Assembly (NCBI GenBank): GCA_964428835.1
Contig: CAYRZQ010000011.1
Coordinates: 1 to 64,000 of the forward strand
Reading direction: 5' to 3'
Origin: JAIXWP01 sp964428835
GTDB taxonomy: Bacteria; Bacteroidota; Bacteroidia; Flavobacteriales_D; Sanyastnellaceae
Length of the DNA stretch: 64,000 nt
Shown: positions 35,390 to 44,990 of the stretch, in pieces
Numbering within the stretch: the stretch's first letter is position 1
Layout: every line of letters begins with the position of its first letter
Program-made: the position numbers and the translations under genes
Notes under the pieces: generated by a model
Seen by the model: the letters and a program-made list of their open reading frames with translations, nothing else
What the model was told of the DNA's origin: nothing
The model's database searches: none

Positions 35390-36110
35390 AATTATTTACA
35401 TATTAGTCGTATTGATTCTTGTTTCATGCAACAAGGAAAGTGCTCCTGATTGTTTCAAAAAAGCCGGCGATACTGCCATGATAAAGCGCAGCCTTCCTTC
35501 ATTCGACAAAGTGGACATCAGTGATTACATTTATATTGAACTCATTCAAAGCGATCAACACTATGTAGAGATTATCGGGCCCCGAAATCTGTTGAACAAA
35601 ATAGAAACCGATGTTGATGGAACCACTTTGTTTGTGAGCAATGGTAATACTTGTAATTTTGTGAGATCCTTCAAAAATGATATTACCGTAAAAATATTTT
35701 CTCCTAATATTCAAGACATTCAGAATAGAGGAACAGGTGATATCGTTACACCCGACACATTGCATTATGATTACTTAAAAATTGAGAATCGCCATGCTGC
35801 TGGTGATATCCATATAAATTTTATTGGAGATAGTTTAGCAGCATTCACTCAAACAGGAGTTGCTAATTTTACTTTAAGTGGTAGAGTATTCAAAGCGGAA
35901 TTATTCAATCAAGGGGTCGGAAAAATTGAAGCTTCACAATTAATAGCTGAACAGACATATATCAATAACTCTTCTATTAATGACATCGTAGCTTATAGCC
36001 GCGGCTATTTGTATGCAATAAATCATTTCTCTGGTGATATAAAAGTGTTCGGCAGTCCTTTATTAAGAGACATTATTAGAGAAGGATCCGGAAGTATCAT
36101 TGTGGAATAA
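35379..36110 (+). CDS. Lipoprotein with head-GIN (DUF2807) beta-helix-like domain
   Basis: 243 residues. Lipoprotein signal with lipobox LVSC at about residue 17. The body is the DUF2807 putative adhesin fold: FDKVDISDYIYIELIQSD, VEIIGPRNLLNKIETDVDG, LFVSNG, then stacked short strands with NRGTGDI and REGSGSI turns. The family is frequent in Bacteroidota, of unknown exact role, probably surface- or periplasm-facing. It overlaps the PagL-like gene by 11 bases, so the two are likely co-translated, suggesting an outer-membrane function. It ends 3 bases before the convergent thioesterase gene. Confidence 0.8.
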   Translation: MVNKIIYILVVLILVSCNKESAPDCFKKAGDTAMIKRSLPSFDKVDISDYIYIELIQSDQHYVEIIGPRNLLNKIETDVDGTTLFVSNGNTCNFVRSFKNDITVKIFSPNIQDIQNRGTGDIVTPDTLHYDYLKIENRHAAGDIHINFIGDSLAAFTQTGVANFTLSGRVFKAELFNQGVGKIEASQLIAEQTYINNSSINDIVAYSRGYLYAINHFSGDIKVFGSPLLRDIIREGSGSIIVE

Positions 36111-36113
36111 TGA

Positions 36114-36518
36114 TTATTCGAAGTACTTTTTCAATTCCTGAATAATCTCCTCGGGACACCTTACGGGCCGACCAGATGATGCATCAACGAAGACCAAAGT
36201 AGTGGAAGCCGTATTTAGCAATTGATCCCCTCTGTAGGTTTGATACTCAAATTGAATTCTTGCCGCAGGCAATGCGGTGATGTGTGACTTGATGACAAGT
36301 TCATCATCGTAGTGCGCGGGCAAGATATATTTGATTGAATACTCTGCAACAGGAAGTAAAATTCCTCTGTCTTCAAGTGATTTATAACTTACACCGAGCT
36401 GACGTAAGGATTCTACACGAGCTACCTCAAAATAAGTAGCGTAGTTTCCATAATAAACATAGCCCATGCGGTCTGTTTCGGCGTAGCGAACGCGAATAAC
36501 AATTTGTGAAGAATACAT
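36114..36518 (-). CDS. Acyl-CoA thioesterase, YbgC-like hot-dog fold
   Basis: 134 residues. The active-site segment RYAETDRMGYVYYGNYATYF (about 10-29) has the YxETDxxGxVYxxNY pattern of 4-hydroxybenzoyl-CoA/YbgC thioesterases. The rest matches the fold (VARVESLRQLGVSYKSLEDR, YILPAHYDDELVI, STTLVFVD). It hydrolyses acyl-CoA or acyl-ACP thioesters in the cytoplasm. Tol-Pal-linked YbgC genes occur elsewhere, but no tol genes are near here. Confidence 0.9.
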   Translation of the reverse strand: MYSSQIVIRVRYAETDRMGYVYYGNYATYFEVARVESLRQLGVSYKSLEDRGILLPVAEYSIKYILPAHYDDELVIKSHITALPAARIQFEYQTYRGDQLLNTASTTLVFVDASSGRPVRCPEEIIQELKKYFE

Positions 36519-36894
36519 AGTGCAATATAGAATGAAATGTTAGTACACATTACAACACAACTTATCAGAACTTCGGTATGAGTTGTTTAAAACACGTCAT
36601 GAAATCTTACACAAAAATTTCTCGTTTTTTATTTTGAAAGCTTAATGTGGTGAAAAGTAGGCGATTAATAAAAGTGAGTTGAAGCGCTCAAATAAGACCT
36701 GTCAGAAATGCTGATAAGTCAAGGGTTTCGGAAAAATTGTTAGAATGTCAAACTTTCTAAAAAGTCAATAGGTAAAACTTTTTTTTTTTCACTTTTTTCA
36801 TCATTCTTTTGTCACGCTTTAGACGACTTCTATTATTTTAGCCGTTCTAAACCTACGAATTCTACATTTACCGAATTAACCATACTTAATAAGA
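36519..36894 (+). other. AT-rich region upstream of dnaA
   Basis: 376 bases without a gene. It holds an 11-base T run near 36779-36789, a 9-bp inverted pair ACTTATCAG (36560-36568) and CTGATAAGT (36711-36719), and the dnaA promoter region. The pair is only weakly like DnaA boxes (TTATCAGCA differs from TTATCCACA at two places), so an origin is not established. A stretch TTG (near 36813), 19 bases, TATTATTT may be the dnaA promoter but the -7 match is poor. Confidence 0.35.
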
Positions 36895-38325
36895 ATGAAT
36901 AAGGACCATAATCAGGTTTGGCAAAATTGCCTCGACGTAATTAAGGACAATGTAAGTCCACAAGGATTTAAAACCTGGTTTGAGCCTATTAAACCCGTTA
37001 AACTCGACGAGAGTGTGTTGACGATTCAAGTTCCATCTCAATTCTTTTATGAGTGGCTTGAAGAGCATTATGTATCACTGCTAAAGAAAATCATTCGCAA
37101 GGAACTCGGACCAGAAGGAAGATTGGAGTATTCCATCATCATGGAAAACAATCTGAATAATTCGAATCCGTACACTATCAAAGTTCCTACGAGCAATCGC
37201 AAGGCAGTGAAGAATGCTCCTGTGAGCATGCCGTTGGATCTGGGAGAGGCTCCAATCAAAAACCCATTTATTATCCCTGGCCTTCGCAAGTTGAATGTGG
37301 ATTCGAATTTGAATCCAAATTATTCTTTTGAGAATTTTATCGAAGGAGATTGCAACAGACTCGCACGCAGCGCTGGTTTTGCTGTAGCTGGCAAGCCTGG
37401 TGGAACAGCCTTCAACCCGCTACTTATATATGGTGGTGTAGGTCTTGGAAAAACACACTTGGCGCACGCTATCGGAATTGAGATCAAGAATAAGTTTCCT
37501 GAAAAAACTGTACTTTATGTTAGTTCAGAAAAGTTCACGCACCAATTCATTGATGCCGTTCGCAACAATACTGTAAACGATTTTTCTCATTTCTACCAAA
37601 TGATGGATGTACTCATTATCGATGACGTACAATTCTTCAGCGGTAAGGAAAAGACACAAGATGTATTCTTCCACATCTTCAATCATTTGCACCAAACAGG
37701 AAAGCAAATCATTTTGACAAGTGACAAGCCTCCTGTTGAAATGCAAGGTATGGAGCAGCGCTTGCTCTCTCGTTTCAAGTGGGGTTTGAGCGCAGATCTT
37801 CAGGTGCCTTCTTTGGAAACGCGCATCGCGATTCTCAAAAAGAAAATGTATGCTGATGGTATCGATCTTCCAGATGAAGTAGTAGAATACCTTGCTTATA
37901 GCATCACCACAAACGTGCGTGAATTGGAAGGTGCATTGATCTCTTTAATAGCTCAATCTTCACTCAATAAAAAATCAATCAACCTTGACCTTGCCAAGCA
38001 GATGATTGATAAGTTCGTGAAGAACACCGCGCGTGAAGTGAGCATCGATTACATTCAAAAAGTTGTGTGTGACTATTTTGATCTTCCTATTGAATTGTTG
38101 AAGAGCAAAACAAGAAAGAGAGAAATCGTACAGGCACGTCAGATTGCGATGTACTTCGCCAAGAAGATGACCAAGAGCAGCCTTGCCAGCATTGGCGCAC
38201 ACTGCGGTGGAAAAGACCACGCTACGGTTCTTCACGCTTGTCGCACGGTAAATAACTTACAAGAAACCGATAAGCACTTCAGAAAATATTTAGAAGATCT
38301 CGAAAAGAAATTGAGCATCGCCTAA
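36895..38325 (+). CDS. dnaA: Chromosomal replication initiator protein DnaA
   Basis: 476 residues, full length. Domain I (about 1-85, FKTWFEPIKP), variable linker (about 90-140), AAA+ domain with Walker A GGVGLGKTHL (about 180-189) and Walker B LIIDDVQFF (about 240-248), and the C-terminal DNA-binding domain (about 380-476) with KTRKREIVQARQIAMYF and the signature GGKDHATVLHACRTV. It binds DnaA boxes at the origin, melts DNA and loads the helicase. Adjacent genes are not replication genes, so the origin need not be next to it. A terminator closes the gene. Confidence 0.98.
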   Translation: MNKDHNQVWQNCLDVIKDNVSPQGFKTWFEPIKPVKLDESVLTIQVPSQFFYEWLEEHYVSLLKKIIRKELGPEGRLEYSIIMENNLNNSNPYTIKVPTSNRKAVKNAPVSMPLDLGEAPIKNPFIIPGLRKLNVDSNLNPNYSFENFIEGDCNRLARSAGFAVAGKPGGTAFNPLLIYGGVGLGKTHLAHAIGIEIKNKFPEKTVLYVSSEKFTHQFIDAVRNNTVNDFSHFYQMMDVLIIDDVQFFSGKEKTQDVFFHIFNHLHQTGKQIILTSDKPPVEMQGMEQRLLSRFKWGLSADLQVPSLETRIAILKKKMYADGIDLPDEVVEYLAYSITTNVRELEGALISLIAQSSLNKKSINLDLAKQMIDKFVKNTAREVSIDYIQKVVCDYFDLPIELLKSKTRKREIVQARQIAMYFAKKMTKSSLASIGAHCGGKDHATVLHACRTVNNLQETDKHFRKYLEDLEKKLSIA

Positions 38326-38330
38326 AAAAC

Positions 38331-38365
38331 AAAGGGCTGTCATCATCCGATTGACAGCCCTTTTT
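38331..38365 (+). terminator. Intrinsic terminator of dnaA
   Basis: AAAGGGCTGTCA (38331-38342), nine-base loop, TGACAGCCCTTT (38352-38363), then TT. It may also stop the convergent SRPBCC transcript. Confidence 0.88.
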
Positions 38366-38380
38366 CATTATAAGGAATTT

Positions 38381-38911
38381 TTATTTTTCTGCCAGTTTTT
38401 TGATATTGGCCAAACCCTGATCATAGTCCTCTTCTATCGAGCTTTGAGCGCCAAAGATGACCATCATACCGCGCAAAAGAAAAGGTACTTCTCCCCCTTC
38501 CATTGTCCAAGTCAATTTAGTACCAGCGCCTTCGGGAAGCATAGTGAAAGCAGCATAGGAAGTCTCATCCCAATCCTTAAATTTTAAAGAAGTACGAATC
38601 ATAGAAGATGGAAGGATCTCTATGATTTCTTGCGTTCCGCTGCCTTGCGTTTCGCTTTCCCAAGTCATCGTATGACCAAGTGCTCCAGGGGTGCCTGTGA
38701 TCTGATTCTTCATTTGTGTATCCTTAAGTTGCCAAGGCGACCACGAAGCCCATTGGTTAAAATCAGAAGTCAACGCATACACCTCTTCAATAGGAGCATT
38801 AATCGAAATAGAGCGAGTTGTTTCCAGTTTCTTTGGACCGATGATACTTAACACCGCATAGGTACCAAGAACCAATAAAAAGCCTATTAAGGCCATTCTG
38901 AGAATTTTCAT
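38381..38911 (-). CDS. Membrane-anchored SRPBCC (polyketide cyclase-like) protein
   Basis: 176 residues. An N-terminal hydrophobic segment (MALIGFLLVLGTYAVLSII, about 6-24) anchors a helix-grip domain: RSISINAPIEEVYALTSDFN, WASWSPW, then beta strands to TKLTWTMEGG and a final helix. The WSPW stretch is typical of this group in Bacteroidota. It presumably binds a hydrophobic ligand; no partner is apparent. A near-consensus TATCTTCG lies upstream on the minus strand. Confidence 0.8.
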   Translation of the reverse strand: MKILRMALIGFLLVLGTYAVLSIIGPKKLETTRSISINAPIEEVYALTSDFNQWASWSPWQLKDTQMKNQITGTPGALGHTMTWESETQGSGTQEIIEILPSSMIRTSLKFKDWDETSYAAFTMLPEGAGTKLTWTMEGGEVPFLLRGMMVIFGAQSSIEEDYDQGLANIKKLAEK

Positions 38912-39029
38912 GATATTTAGAGGTTTAGTGATATGCAGCGAAGATAAAAATTTTTGTTTAGGAGCCTAAAAGTGAATATTTTGATTAAATAAGTGTAAAA
39001 AATACACTAAGTTTCCCCTCTAGAATTTT

Positions 39030-39037
39030 TACATTTG
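39030..39037 (+). promoter_or_regulatory. -7 box of the alpha-glucan operon
   Basis: TACATTTG, exact TAnnTTTG, 22 bases before the GH31 ATG. No TTG at the expected upstream spacing (GTTTCCC is the nearest T-rich element). Confidence 0.45.
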
Positions 39038-39059
39038 AACTTCGTATCAAAATAAAGAC

Positions 39060-41453
39060 ATGCAAGTATCAGCAAGGAACGAGAAATATTCAGCAAAATA
39101 TTACCCCGGTATTATCAAAAACTGGGAGCAGAAAGGTAACTTTTTTTACTTCTATTCTGCCGAAACACATCTCGAAGTGAGAGTGGTAAATGATAAAGTG
39201 ATTCGCTTTCGCTACGCAGCAGACGGCACCTTTCACAGAGACTTTTCTTATGCTGTACCTGCAGAACTGCAAGACAGTCTCATTTCGCTTAGCGCATTTG
39301 ATGATGGAGAAAATGTTGGCATCATTACAAAGCAAGTTAAGTGCTTTATTAATAAAACAAATATGAGCATCAAGATCACCGACCACAGCGGACTGGTGAT
39401 CAATGAAGACGAAGCTGGCTTCCATTGGCAACACTACCTTTGGAAAGGCGGGAAAATCGTTTATTGCTCAAAAAAAATACAGCAGGAAGAAGTTTTCTAC
39501 GGCCTTGGTGACAAGCCTTGTGAACTTCAACTGAGAGGTAAAAGATTTGAGAACTACGGCACGGATGCCTACGCTTATGGTCCGGAAACAGATCCTCTCT
39601 ATAAAAATATTCCATTCTATTATGGTTTGCATAATGGAAAAGCATACGGTATTTTCTTCGATAATACCTTCAGAACATTGTTCGATTTCGGAAAAGAGCG
39701 CGATGATGTGACGAGTTTTTGGGCGCGTGGCGGAGAGATGTGTTATTACTTCATCTATGGACCACAATTGTTAGAGGTCGCAGCTGAATATGCCAACCTT
39801 ACTGGCAAACCAGAACTCCCACCGATGTGGGCATTAGGATATCATCAATGCAGATGGTCATATTATCCAGATAGTAAAGTCAAGGAAGTGGCGAGTGAAT
39901 TTAGAAGAAGAGGAATTCCTTGTGATGTAATGTATCTCGACATCGACTATATGGAGGGATTCCGTTGTTTTACATTTTCTAAAGATTATTTCCCCGATCC
40001 TAAAGGCCTTACTAAAACATTAGAAGATCACGGATTCAAAACAGTTGTGATCATTGACCCTGGAATTAAAGTTGATCCCGAGTATTCAATTTATACTGAT
40101 GGATTAAAGAATGATGTATTCTGTCGTCGACAAGACGGCGCACTCATGGAAGGTGATGTATGGCCTGGTAAATGTGTGTTTCCTGACTTTACCAATCCTA
40201 AAGTTAGAGATTGGTGGGCCGATTTATTTGGCGTTCTGATTGAGAACGGTGTTGCTGGTGTTTGGAACGACATGAACGAACCAGCAGTATTTGAAATCGG
40301 AACCTTCCCTGAGGATGTTCGCCATGATTATGACGGTGAAAGCGTGAGTCATCGCAAAGCGCATAATGTGTATGGACACATGATGGCCAAAGCGACATGG
40401 CAAGGATTGAAAAAGTATATGATGCCAAAGCGTCCTTTTGTTATCACTCGAAGCGCATACTCTGGAATTCAAAAATGGAGCAGCGTGTGGACAGGTGATA
40501 ACACCGCGACTTGGGAACATCTTTGGGTAGCATCACAGCAATGTCAACGCCTTGCTATTAGCGGAATTTCATTCGCGGGAAGCGACATCGGTGGTTTCAT
40601 TGGAGAACCCGATGGGGAGCTATTCACACGATGGATTCAAATGGCTGCATTCCATCCTTTCATGCGCACACATAGTGCGAGCAATGAAACAGGCTTTGAT
40701 CAAGAACCTTGGAGTTTCGGTCCGTTCTACGAAGCAATTTGTAAGCGCTTCATTCAGATGCGCTATCGCCTTCTACCCTATTTGTACACTACATTCTGGC
40801 AAAACTACCGATATGGCACTCCCATGTTGCGCCCGTTAGTTTTTGTTGATCAAGAAAATAAAGATACTTATCTGCGCAATGAAGAATTCATGATTGGCGA
40901 TCACCTTCTTCTTGCACCGGTATCTGCACCTGGTGAAAAAACCAAGCGCGTTTATCTTCCAAAAGGAGGATGGTATTATAACTGGAATGACCAATATCAC
41001 AAGGGTTCACAAGAAGTGACCGTAGCAGCACCTATTCAACATATTCCATTGTTTATTCGTGAAGGAGCTATTATTCCTGCGTGGCCTCAAATGCAATATG
41101 TAGGTGAGAAAAAAGTGAAAGAGGTAACGCTACATGTATTCTATAAAGAAGGTAAAGAAGAAAGCTTCCTCTATCTAGATGATGGAGACAACATGGGATA
41201 CAAAAACAGCAATTATCGCATCGTGCGCTTCGAGGTAAAAGGTACTAAATCGTCGTTCAGTATTCGTCAACATACCATTGGTAATTATGACGACACCATC
41301 GAAAAGTATAAAATCGTTATTACAGGCCTTCCCTATGCTGCGAAGGAATTTACCGTGGATGGAAAACATCACAACATCGGTAAGCGCAATCAGGCAATAG
41401 GAAAAATGAAATTCAATGTGGACAAGAACTTCCACGAAATTATTCTGAAGTAA
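39060..41453 (+). CDS. Glycoside hydrolase family 31 alpha-glucosidase
   Basis: 797 residues, no signal peptide, so cytoplasmic. N-terminal beta domain (about 30-245), catalytic barrel with the nucleophile in GVWNDMNEPAVF (about 400-411) and acid/base Asp in WTGDNTATWEHL (about 478-490), AGSDIGGF, and a C-terminal DUF5110-like beta domain. GH31 enzymes release glucose from alpha-glucans or oligosaccharides. It is the first gene of a four-gene operon (gaps 2, 8 and 11 bases) with glgE, a maltokinase and glgB, which suggests work on glycogen-like glucan or the maltose pool. Confidence 0.92.
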   Translation: MQVSARNEKYSAKYYPGIIKNWEQKGNFFYFYSAETHLEVRVVNDKVIRFRYAADGTFHRDFSYAVPAELQDSLISLSAFDDGENVGIITKQVKCFINKTNMSIKITDHSGLVINEDEAGFHWQHYLWKGGKIVYCSKKIQQEEVFYGLGDKPCELQLRGKRFENYGTDAYAYGPETDPLYKNIPFYYGLHNGKAYGIFFDNTFRTLFDFGKERDDVTSFWARGGEMCYYFIYGPQLLEVAAEYANLTGKPELPPMWALGYHQCRWSYYPDSKVKEVASEFRRRGIPCDVMYLDIDYMEGFRCFTFSKDYFPDPKGLTKTLEDHGFKTVVIIDPGIKVDPEYSIYTDGLKNDVFCRRQDGALMEGDVWPGKCVFPDFTNPKVRDWWADLFGVLIENGVAGVWNDMNEPAVFEIGTFPEDVRHDYDGESVSHRKAHNVYGHMMAKATWQGLKKYMMPKRPFVITRSAYSGIQKWSSVWTGDNTATWEHLWVASQQCQRLAISGISFAGSDIGGFIGEPDGELFTRWIQMAAFHPFMRTHSASNETGFDQEPWSFGPFYEAICKRFIQMRYRLLPYLYTTFWQNYRYGTPMLRPLVFVDQENKDTYLRNEEFMIGDHLLLAPVSAPGEKTKRVYLPKGGWYYNWNDQYHKGSQEVTVAAPIQHIPLFIREGAIIPAWPQMQYVGEKKVKEVTLHVFYKEGKEESFLYLDDGDNMGYKNSNYRIVRFEVKGTKSSFSIRQHTIGNYDDTIEKYKIVITGLPYAAKEFTVDGKHHNIGKRNQAIGKMKFNVDKNFHEIILK

Positions 41454-41455
41454 TC

Positions 41456-43426
41456 ATGAAAAAGAAAGAATTGGTTTCTATTAAAAAACCATTTGATAAG
41501 ATCGGACGCAGCCGTGTCATTATTGAAAATGTGACACCAATCGTGGAAGGTGGACTTTACCCTGCCAAGCGCATTGCTTCCGAATGGGTGCCTGTTCAAG
41601 CCGATGTATTCACTGACGGACATGACGAGGTGCGCGCAGTGTTGATGTACCGCAAAAAAGGTGGACGCAAGTGGAATGAAATCACGATGAAAGCCATCGG
41701 TAACGATCGCTACGAAGCATTCTTCCAACTAGAAGACATGGGATATTATGAATTCACTGTGCGCGGATTCATTGATCATCCGCTTTCATGGCTTCACTCC
41801 TACAAAAAAAGACTCACTGAGCAGGATGCAAAAGAGTTAGAAGTACAAGTTCAAATTCTCGAAAACTTCCTTTTCGAAATTTCAAGAAGAAATGCAAAAG
41901 CAAAGGCAGCTTGTAAGAAAGCGCTGGCTTCATTAGGTACACCAGAACGTCTTCAAATCGCGGCAAGTAGTGAGATTGAAGAATTATTACATCAATATCC
42001 CATCGAAGATTATGCGACTTCTTTTGATAAAGTACTCGAAGTAGTGGCGCATCGCAAAAGAGCGGGCTTTAGTTCGTGGTATTCATTCTTTCCGAGAAGC
42101 GCAGCTCCAGATGGTAAGGAACACGGTACTTTCAAAGATTGTGAAGCATTGTTGCCTCGCATCAAAGAAATGGGATTTGATATTGTTTACTTCCCTCCTA
42201 TTCATCCAATCGGCTATCAATTCAGAAAAGGAAAAAACAACACCCTCAATACCAAACCAGAAGAACCTGGCTGCCCTTATGCTACCGGAAATGAGCTTGG
42301 AGGACATAAGGCAATTCTTCCTGAACTCGGAACGCTTGCTGATTTCAAGCGATTGATTAAAAAAATGGCAGATCTTGATTTAGAAATTGCCATGGACTTC
42401 GCCATTCAATGCAGCCCTGACCATCCTTATGTGAAAGAGCATCCGCAATGGTTCAAGTGGCGACCAGATGGCACCGTTCAGTACGCAGAAAATCCTCCTA
42501 AAAAATATCAAGACGTTCTTCCACTCGATTATGAAAATGAAGATTGGAAGAATATGTGGGCCGAGCTCAAGAGTATTTTGGAATATTGGATTGAGCAAGG
42601 AGTAAAGATTTTCCGCGTCGATAACCCTCATACCAAGAGTTTTGTTTTTTGGCAATGGTGCATGCAAGAAATCGAAAGCAAGTATCCAGAAGTAATATTC
42701 CTCAGCGAGGCTTTCACACGTCCGCGTATCATGGAAAATTTAGCTAAGAAAGGGTTTCATCAAAGCTATACCTACTTTACCTGGAGAAATTCAAAGGCTG
42801 AATTGATGCAATACATGCACGATTTGACGGCAACACCGATGAAGGAATATTTCCGTCCTAATTTTTGGCCAAATACCCACGACATCAATCCATACATCAC
42901 GCAAAGCGGACATGAGCCCCAGTTCATCCTGCGTTATTTCTTGGCAGCAACGCTTTCATCCAACTATGGAATCTTCGGACCTTCTTATGAGTTGATGGTG
43001 AATGCCGCTCTTCCAGGAAAAGAAGAATACCTTGATAGCGAGAAATATGAAGTAAGGCATTGGGACTGGAATCATCGCAACAAACTGATGCACGTGATTG
43101 CTTTGGTAAATAAATACCGCAACGAAAACGCGGCCATGCACTTTACCAACAACTATACTTCCGTTCATACCGAACATGATCAGATCATGGCATGGTTGAA
43201 AGTTTATGGTGATAATCGCATCATTTGCGTAGCTAATCTCGATGCATATAATAGACAAAGCACTCAGATTCATGTGCCGCTTCAGCTAATTGGAAAGCAC
43301 GAAGGGCAAGCTTATGTAGTACATGATTTGCTCACAGGAGAAAAGTACACGTGGTATGGAAGTCGCAATTTTGTGGACCTCGATCCATACAAACTTCCCT
43401 TCCATTTTTTCAGAATAGAAGATTAA
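41456..43426 (+). CDS. glgE: Alpha-1,4-glucan:maltose-1-phosphate maltosyltransferase GlgE
   Basis: 656 residues. N-terminal DUF3416-type domain (about 20-125, RIASEWVPVQADVFTDGHDE), helical insert, then a GH13 barrel of the GlgE subfamily. Motifs: PPIHPIGYQFRKGKNN, nucleophile region IFRVDNPHTK (Asp), acid/base in IFLSEAFTRP (Glu), and the GlgE-type EYFRPNFWPNTHDINP. It extends alpha-1,4-glucan using maltose 1-phosphate. The downstream kinase makes that donor and the branching enzyme finishes the polymer. Length agrees with known GlgE (about 660-700). Confidence 0.95.
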   Translation: MKKKELVSIKKPFDKIGRSRVIIENVTPIVEGGLYPAKRIASEWVPVQADVFTDGHDEVRAVLMYRKKGGRKWNEITMKAIGNDRYEAFFQLEDMGYYEFTVRGFIDHPLSWLHSYKKRLTEQDAKELEVQVQILENFLFEISRRNAKAKAACKKALASLGTPERLQIAASSEIEELLHQYPIEDYATSFDKVLEVVAHRKRAGFSSWYSFFPRSAAPDGKEHGTFKDCEALLPRIKEMGFDIVYFPPIHPIGYQFRKGKNNTLNTKPEEPGCPYATGNELGGHKAILPELGTLADFKRLIKKMADLDLEIAMDFAIQCSPDHPYVKEHPQWFKWRPDGTVQYAENPPKKYQDVLPLDYENEDWKNMWAELKSILEYWIEQGVKIFRVDNPHTKSFVFWQWCMQEIESKYPEVIFLSEAFTRPRIMENLAKKGFHQSYTYFTWRNSKAELMQYMHDLTATPMKEYFRPNFWPNTHDINPYITQSGHEPQFILRYFLAATLSSNYGIFGPSYELMVNAALPGKEEYLDSEKYEVRHWDWNHRNKLMHVIALVNKYRNENAAMHFTNNYTSVHTEHDQIMAWLKVYGDNRIICVANLDAYNRQSTQIHVPLQLIGKHEGQAYVVHDLLTGEKYTWYGSRNFVDLDPYKLPFHFFRIED

Positions 43427-43434
43427 GAATATAA

Positions 43435-44979
43435 ATGACATTGCATCAAATCCATACTTCTGAAAGCTGGCGAAATTTTGCCTCTGATAAAGCTGCCCAA
43501 AGCGAGCTTTTGGGGCTGCTTCCAGAAATTATGAAGACAGCACGATGGTTTGGAGGGAAAGCCTATCAGCTGACACACGTCAATACTGATCATTGTCTTC
43601 CTTTCGACACCGACGCTTGTCGTTATTATTTTTTCATCATAGAAGCCGTTTACAGCGATCATGATTCAGAGTATTACATGATTCCTCTTGCATTGAGTAA
43701 AGAGGTCGTTGGCCCTGTTTATGCCCGCTTGGAACATGCAGATGGTATTGATTACTTAATCGATGCATGTTATGACCTTGGCTTTCAACAAGCGATTTTT
43801 GAATCAACCTTGTCAGGTCAAAAGGTAAAATCAACACTCGGAGAATTCAACTTTGACCGCGGGCAAGTGCTTGACAGCAATGAAACCTACGTCAATTCCC
43901 GAAATCCGGGCGTTGATCAGAGCAATAGCAGCATCATCTTCAATGAAAAATATTTCATGAAGATTTATCGAAAGCTGTTTTTGGATACCAATCCAGAAGT
44001 TGAAATGCTCAAGTTTTTGACTGAAACCGGACAATACCAAAACGTGCCCGCCTATGCAGGCAGTTTGATATGGGAACGCAAGCGCATTGCTCCGGTGACC
44101 TTCGCGCTGATGATGAATCGCGTCGATGCACAGAAAGATAGTTGGGTGAGCACAGGTGATGAACTCAATGATTTTCTCTCATCCTTTGTCAAAGGAAGTT
44201 TTAGCATTCATGAATTTGTATTTGAAAACGTAGAACTCCTTGCCAAGCGCACCGCTGAGATGCACCTGGCACTTTTCACAGAAACAAAACAAAAGGATTT
44301 TAAGCGAGAGAAATTCACTCCTGAATACCGCGAGTGGCTTCACAAACATCTTGTGACACTTTTGGAAGGTCGTCTTCATTTGTTGGAGCAAAACAAGCAC
44401 AAGCTCGACGAGGAAGCTCTTCGTATGGCCGACAAACTCAAGCGCAAACGCAAGCTGGTGCTTCAGTTTTTTGATCAAATAAAAACCAAACCCCTCAAGT
44501 CGTTGCGTACGCGCATACATGGGGATTATCATTTAGGACAAATTCTCTATCACAATCGGGATTACATCATCATCGATTTTGAAGGAGAACCAGAAAGCAG
44601 TATCGCAGATAGAAAAATCAAACACTCGCCGATGAAAGATGTAGCGGGTATCGTTCGATCCTTTCATTATGCTGTGAGTGCAAAATTATTTTTCAGTCAT
44701 GAAACTGCTAATGCAGACGCTCGACGCTTGCAGAAAGCCGCAGATCGCTGGTACAACTTGATTAGTGATACATTTTGGCTCACTTATTATGAAGCCATTG
44801 GCAAAGACAATCAACTTTACGCAAGTAAAGCAGAAATAAACTTTTTATTCCTCCTTCATCTTCTTGAAAAAGCCATTTATGAAATCGGTTATGAATTGAA
44901 TGGCCGACCCGACTGGTTGAAAATCCCATTAAAAGGAATCGAACAAGTCATCAATGAATTGGAAAAATACGAAGGATAA
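43435..44979 (+). CDS. mak: Maltokinase (Pep2/Mak family), makes maltose 1-phosphate
   Basis: 514 residues, eukaryotic-like kinase fold. N-terminal cap with TARWFGGKAYQ; catalytic RIHGDYHLGQILY (about 360-372) and metal-binding IIDFEGEP (about 380-387), the signature of maltokinases. It phosphorylates maltose with ATP to give the donor for GlgE encoded 8 bases upstream. In many bacteria this domain is fused to trehalose synthase TreS; here it stands alone, and no treS is in the window. Confidence 0.88.
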   Translation: MTLHQIHTSESWRNFASDKAAQSELLGLLPEIMKTARWFGGKAYQLTHVNTDHCLPFDTDACRYYFFIIEAVYSDHDSEYYMIPLALSKEVVGPVYARLEHADGIDYLIDACYDLGFQQAIFESTLSGQKVKSTLGEFNFDRGQVLDSNETYVNSRNPGVDQSNSSIIFNEKYFMKIYRKLFLDTNPEVEMLKFLTETGQYQNVPAYAGSLIWERKRIAPVTFALMMNRVDAQKDSWVSTGDELNDFLSSFVKGSFSIHEFVFENVELLAKRTAEMHLALFTETKQKDFKREKFTPEYREWLHKHLVTLLEGRLHLLEQNKHKLDEEALRMADKLKRKRKLVLQFFDQIKTKPLKSLRTRIHGDYHLGQILYHNRDYIIIDFEGEPESSIADRKIKHSPMKDVAGIVRSFHYAVSAKLFFSHETANADARRLQKAADRWYNLISDTFWLTYYEAIGKDNQLYASKAEINFLFLLHLLEKAIYEIGYELNGRPDWLKIPLKGIEQVINELEKYEG

Positions 44980-44990
44980 AATCACCCGAC

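Noticed and set aside
36560..36719. Possible DnaA boxes and origin upstream of dnaA
   Set aside because: The best sites differ from TTATCCACA at two or more positions and there is no cluster.
38957..38970. TTTAGG-AG-CCTAAA palindrome between the SRPBCC and GH31 genes
   Set aside because: Short, single, and not placed clearly relative to a promoter; could be chance in AT-rich DNA.
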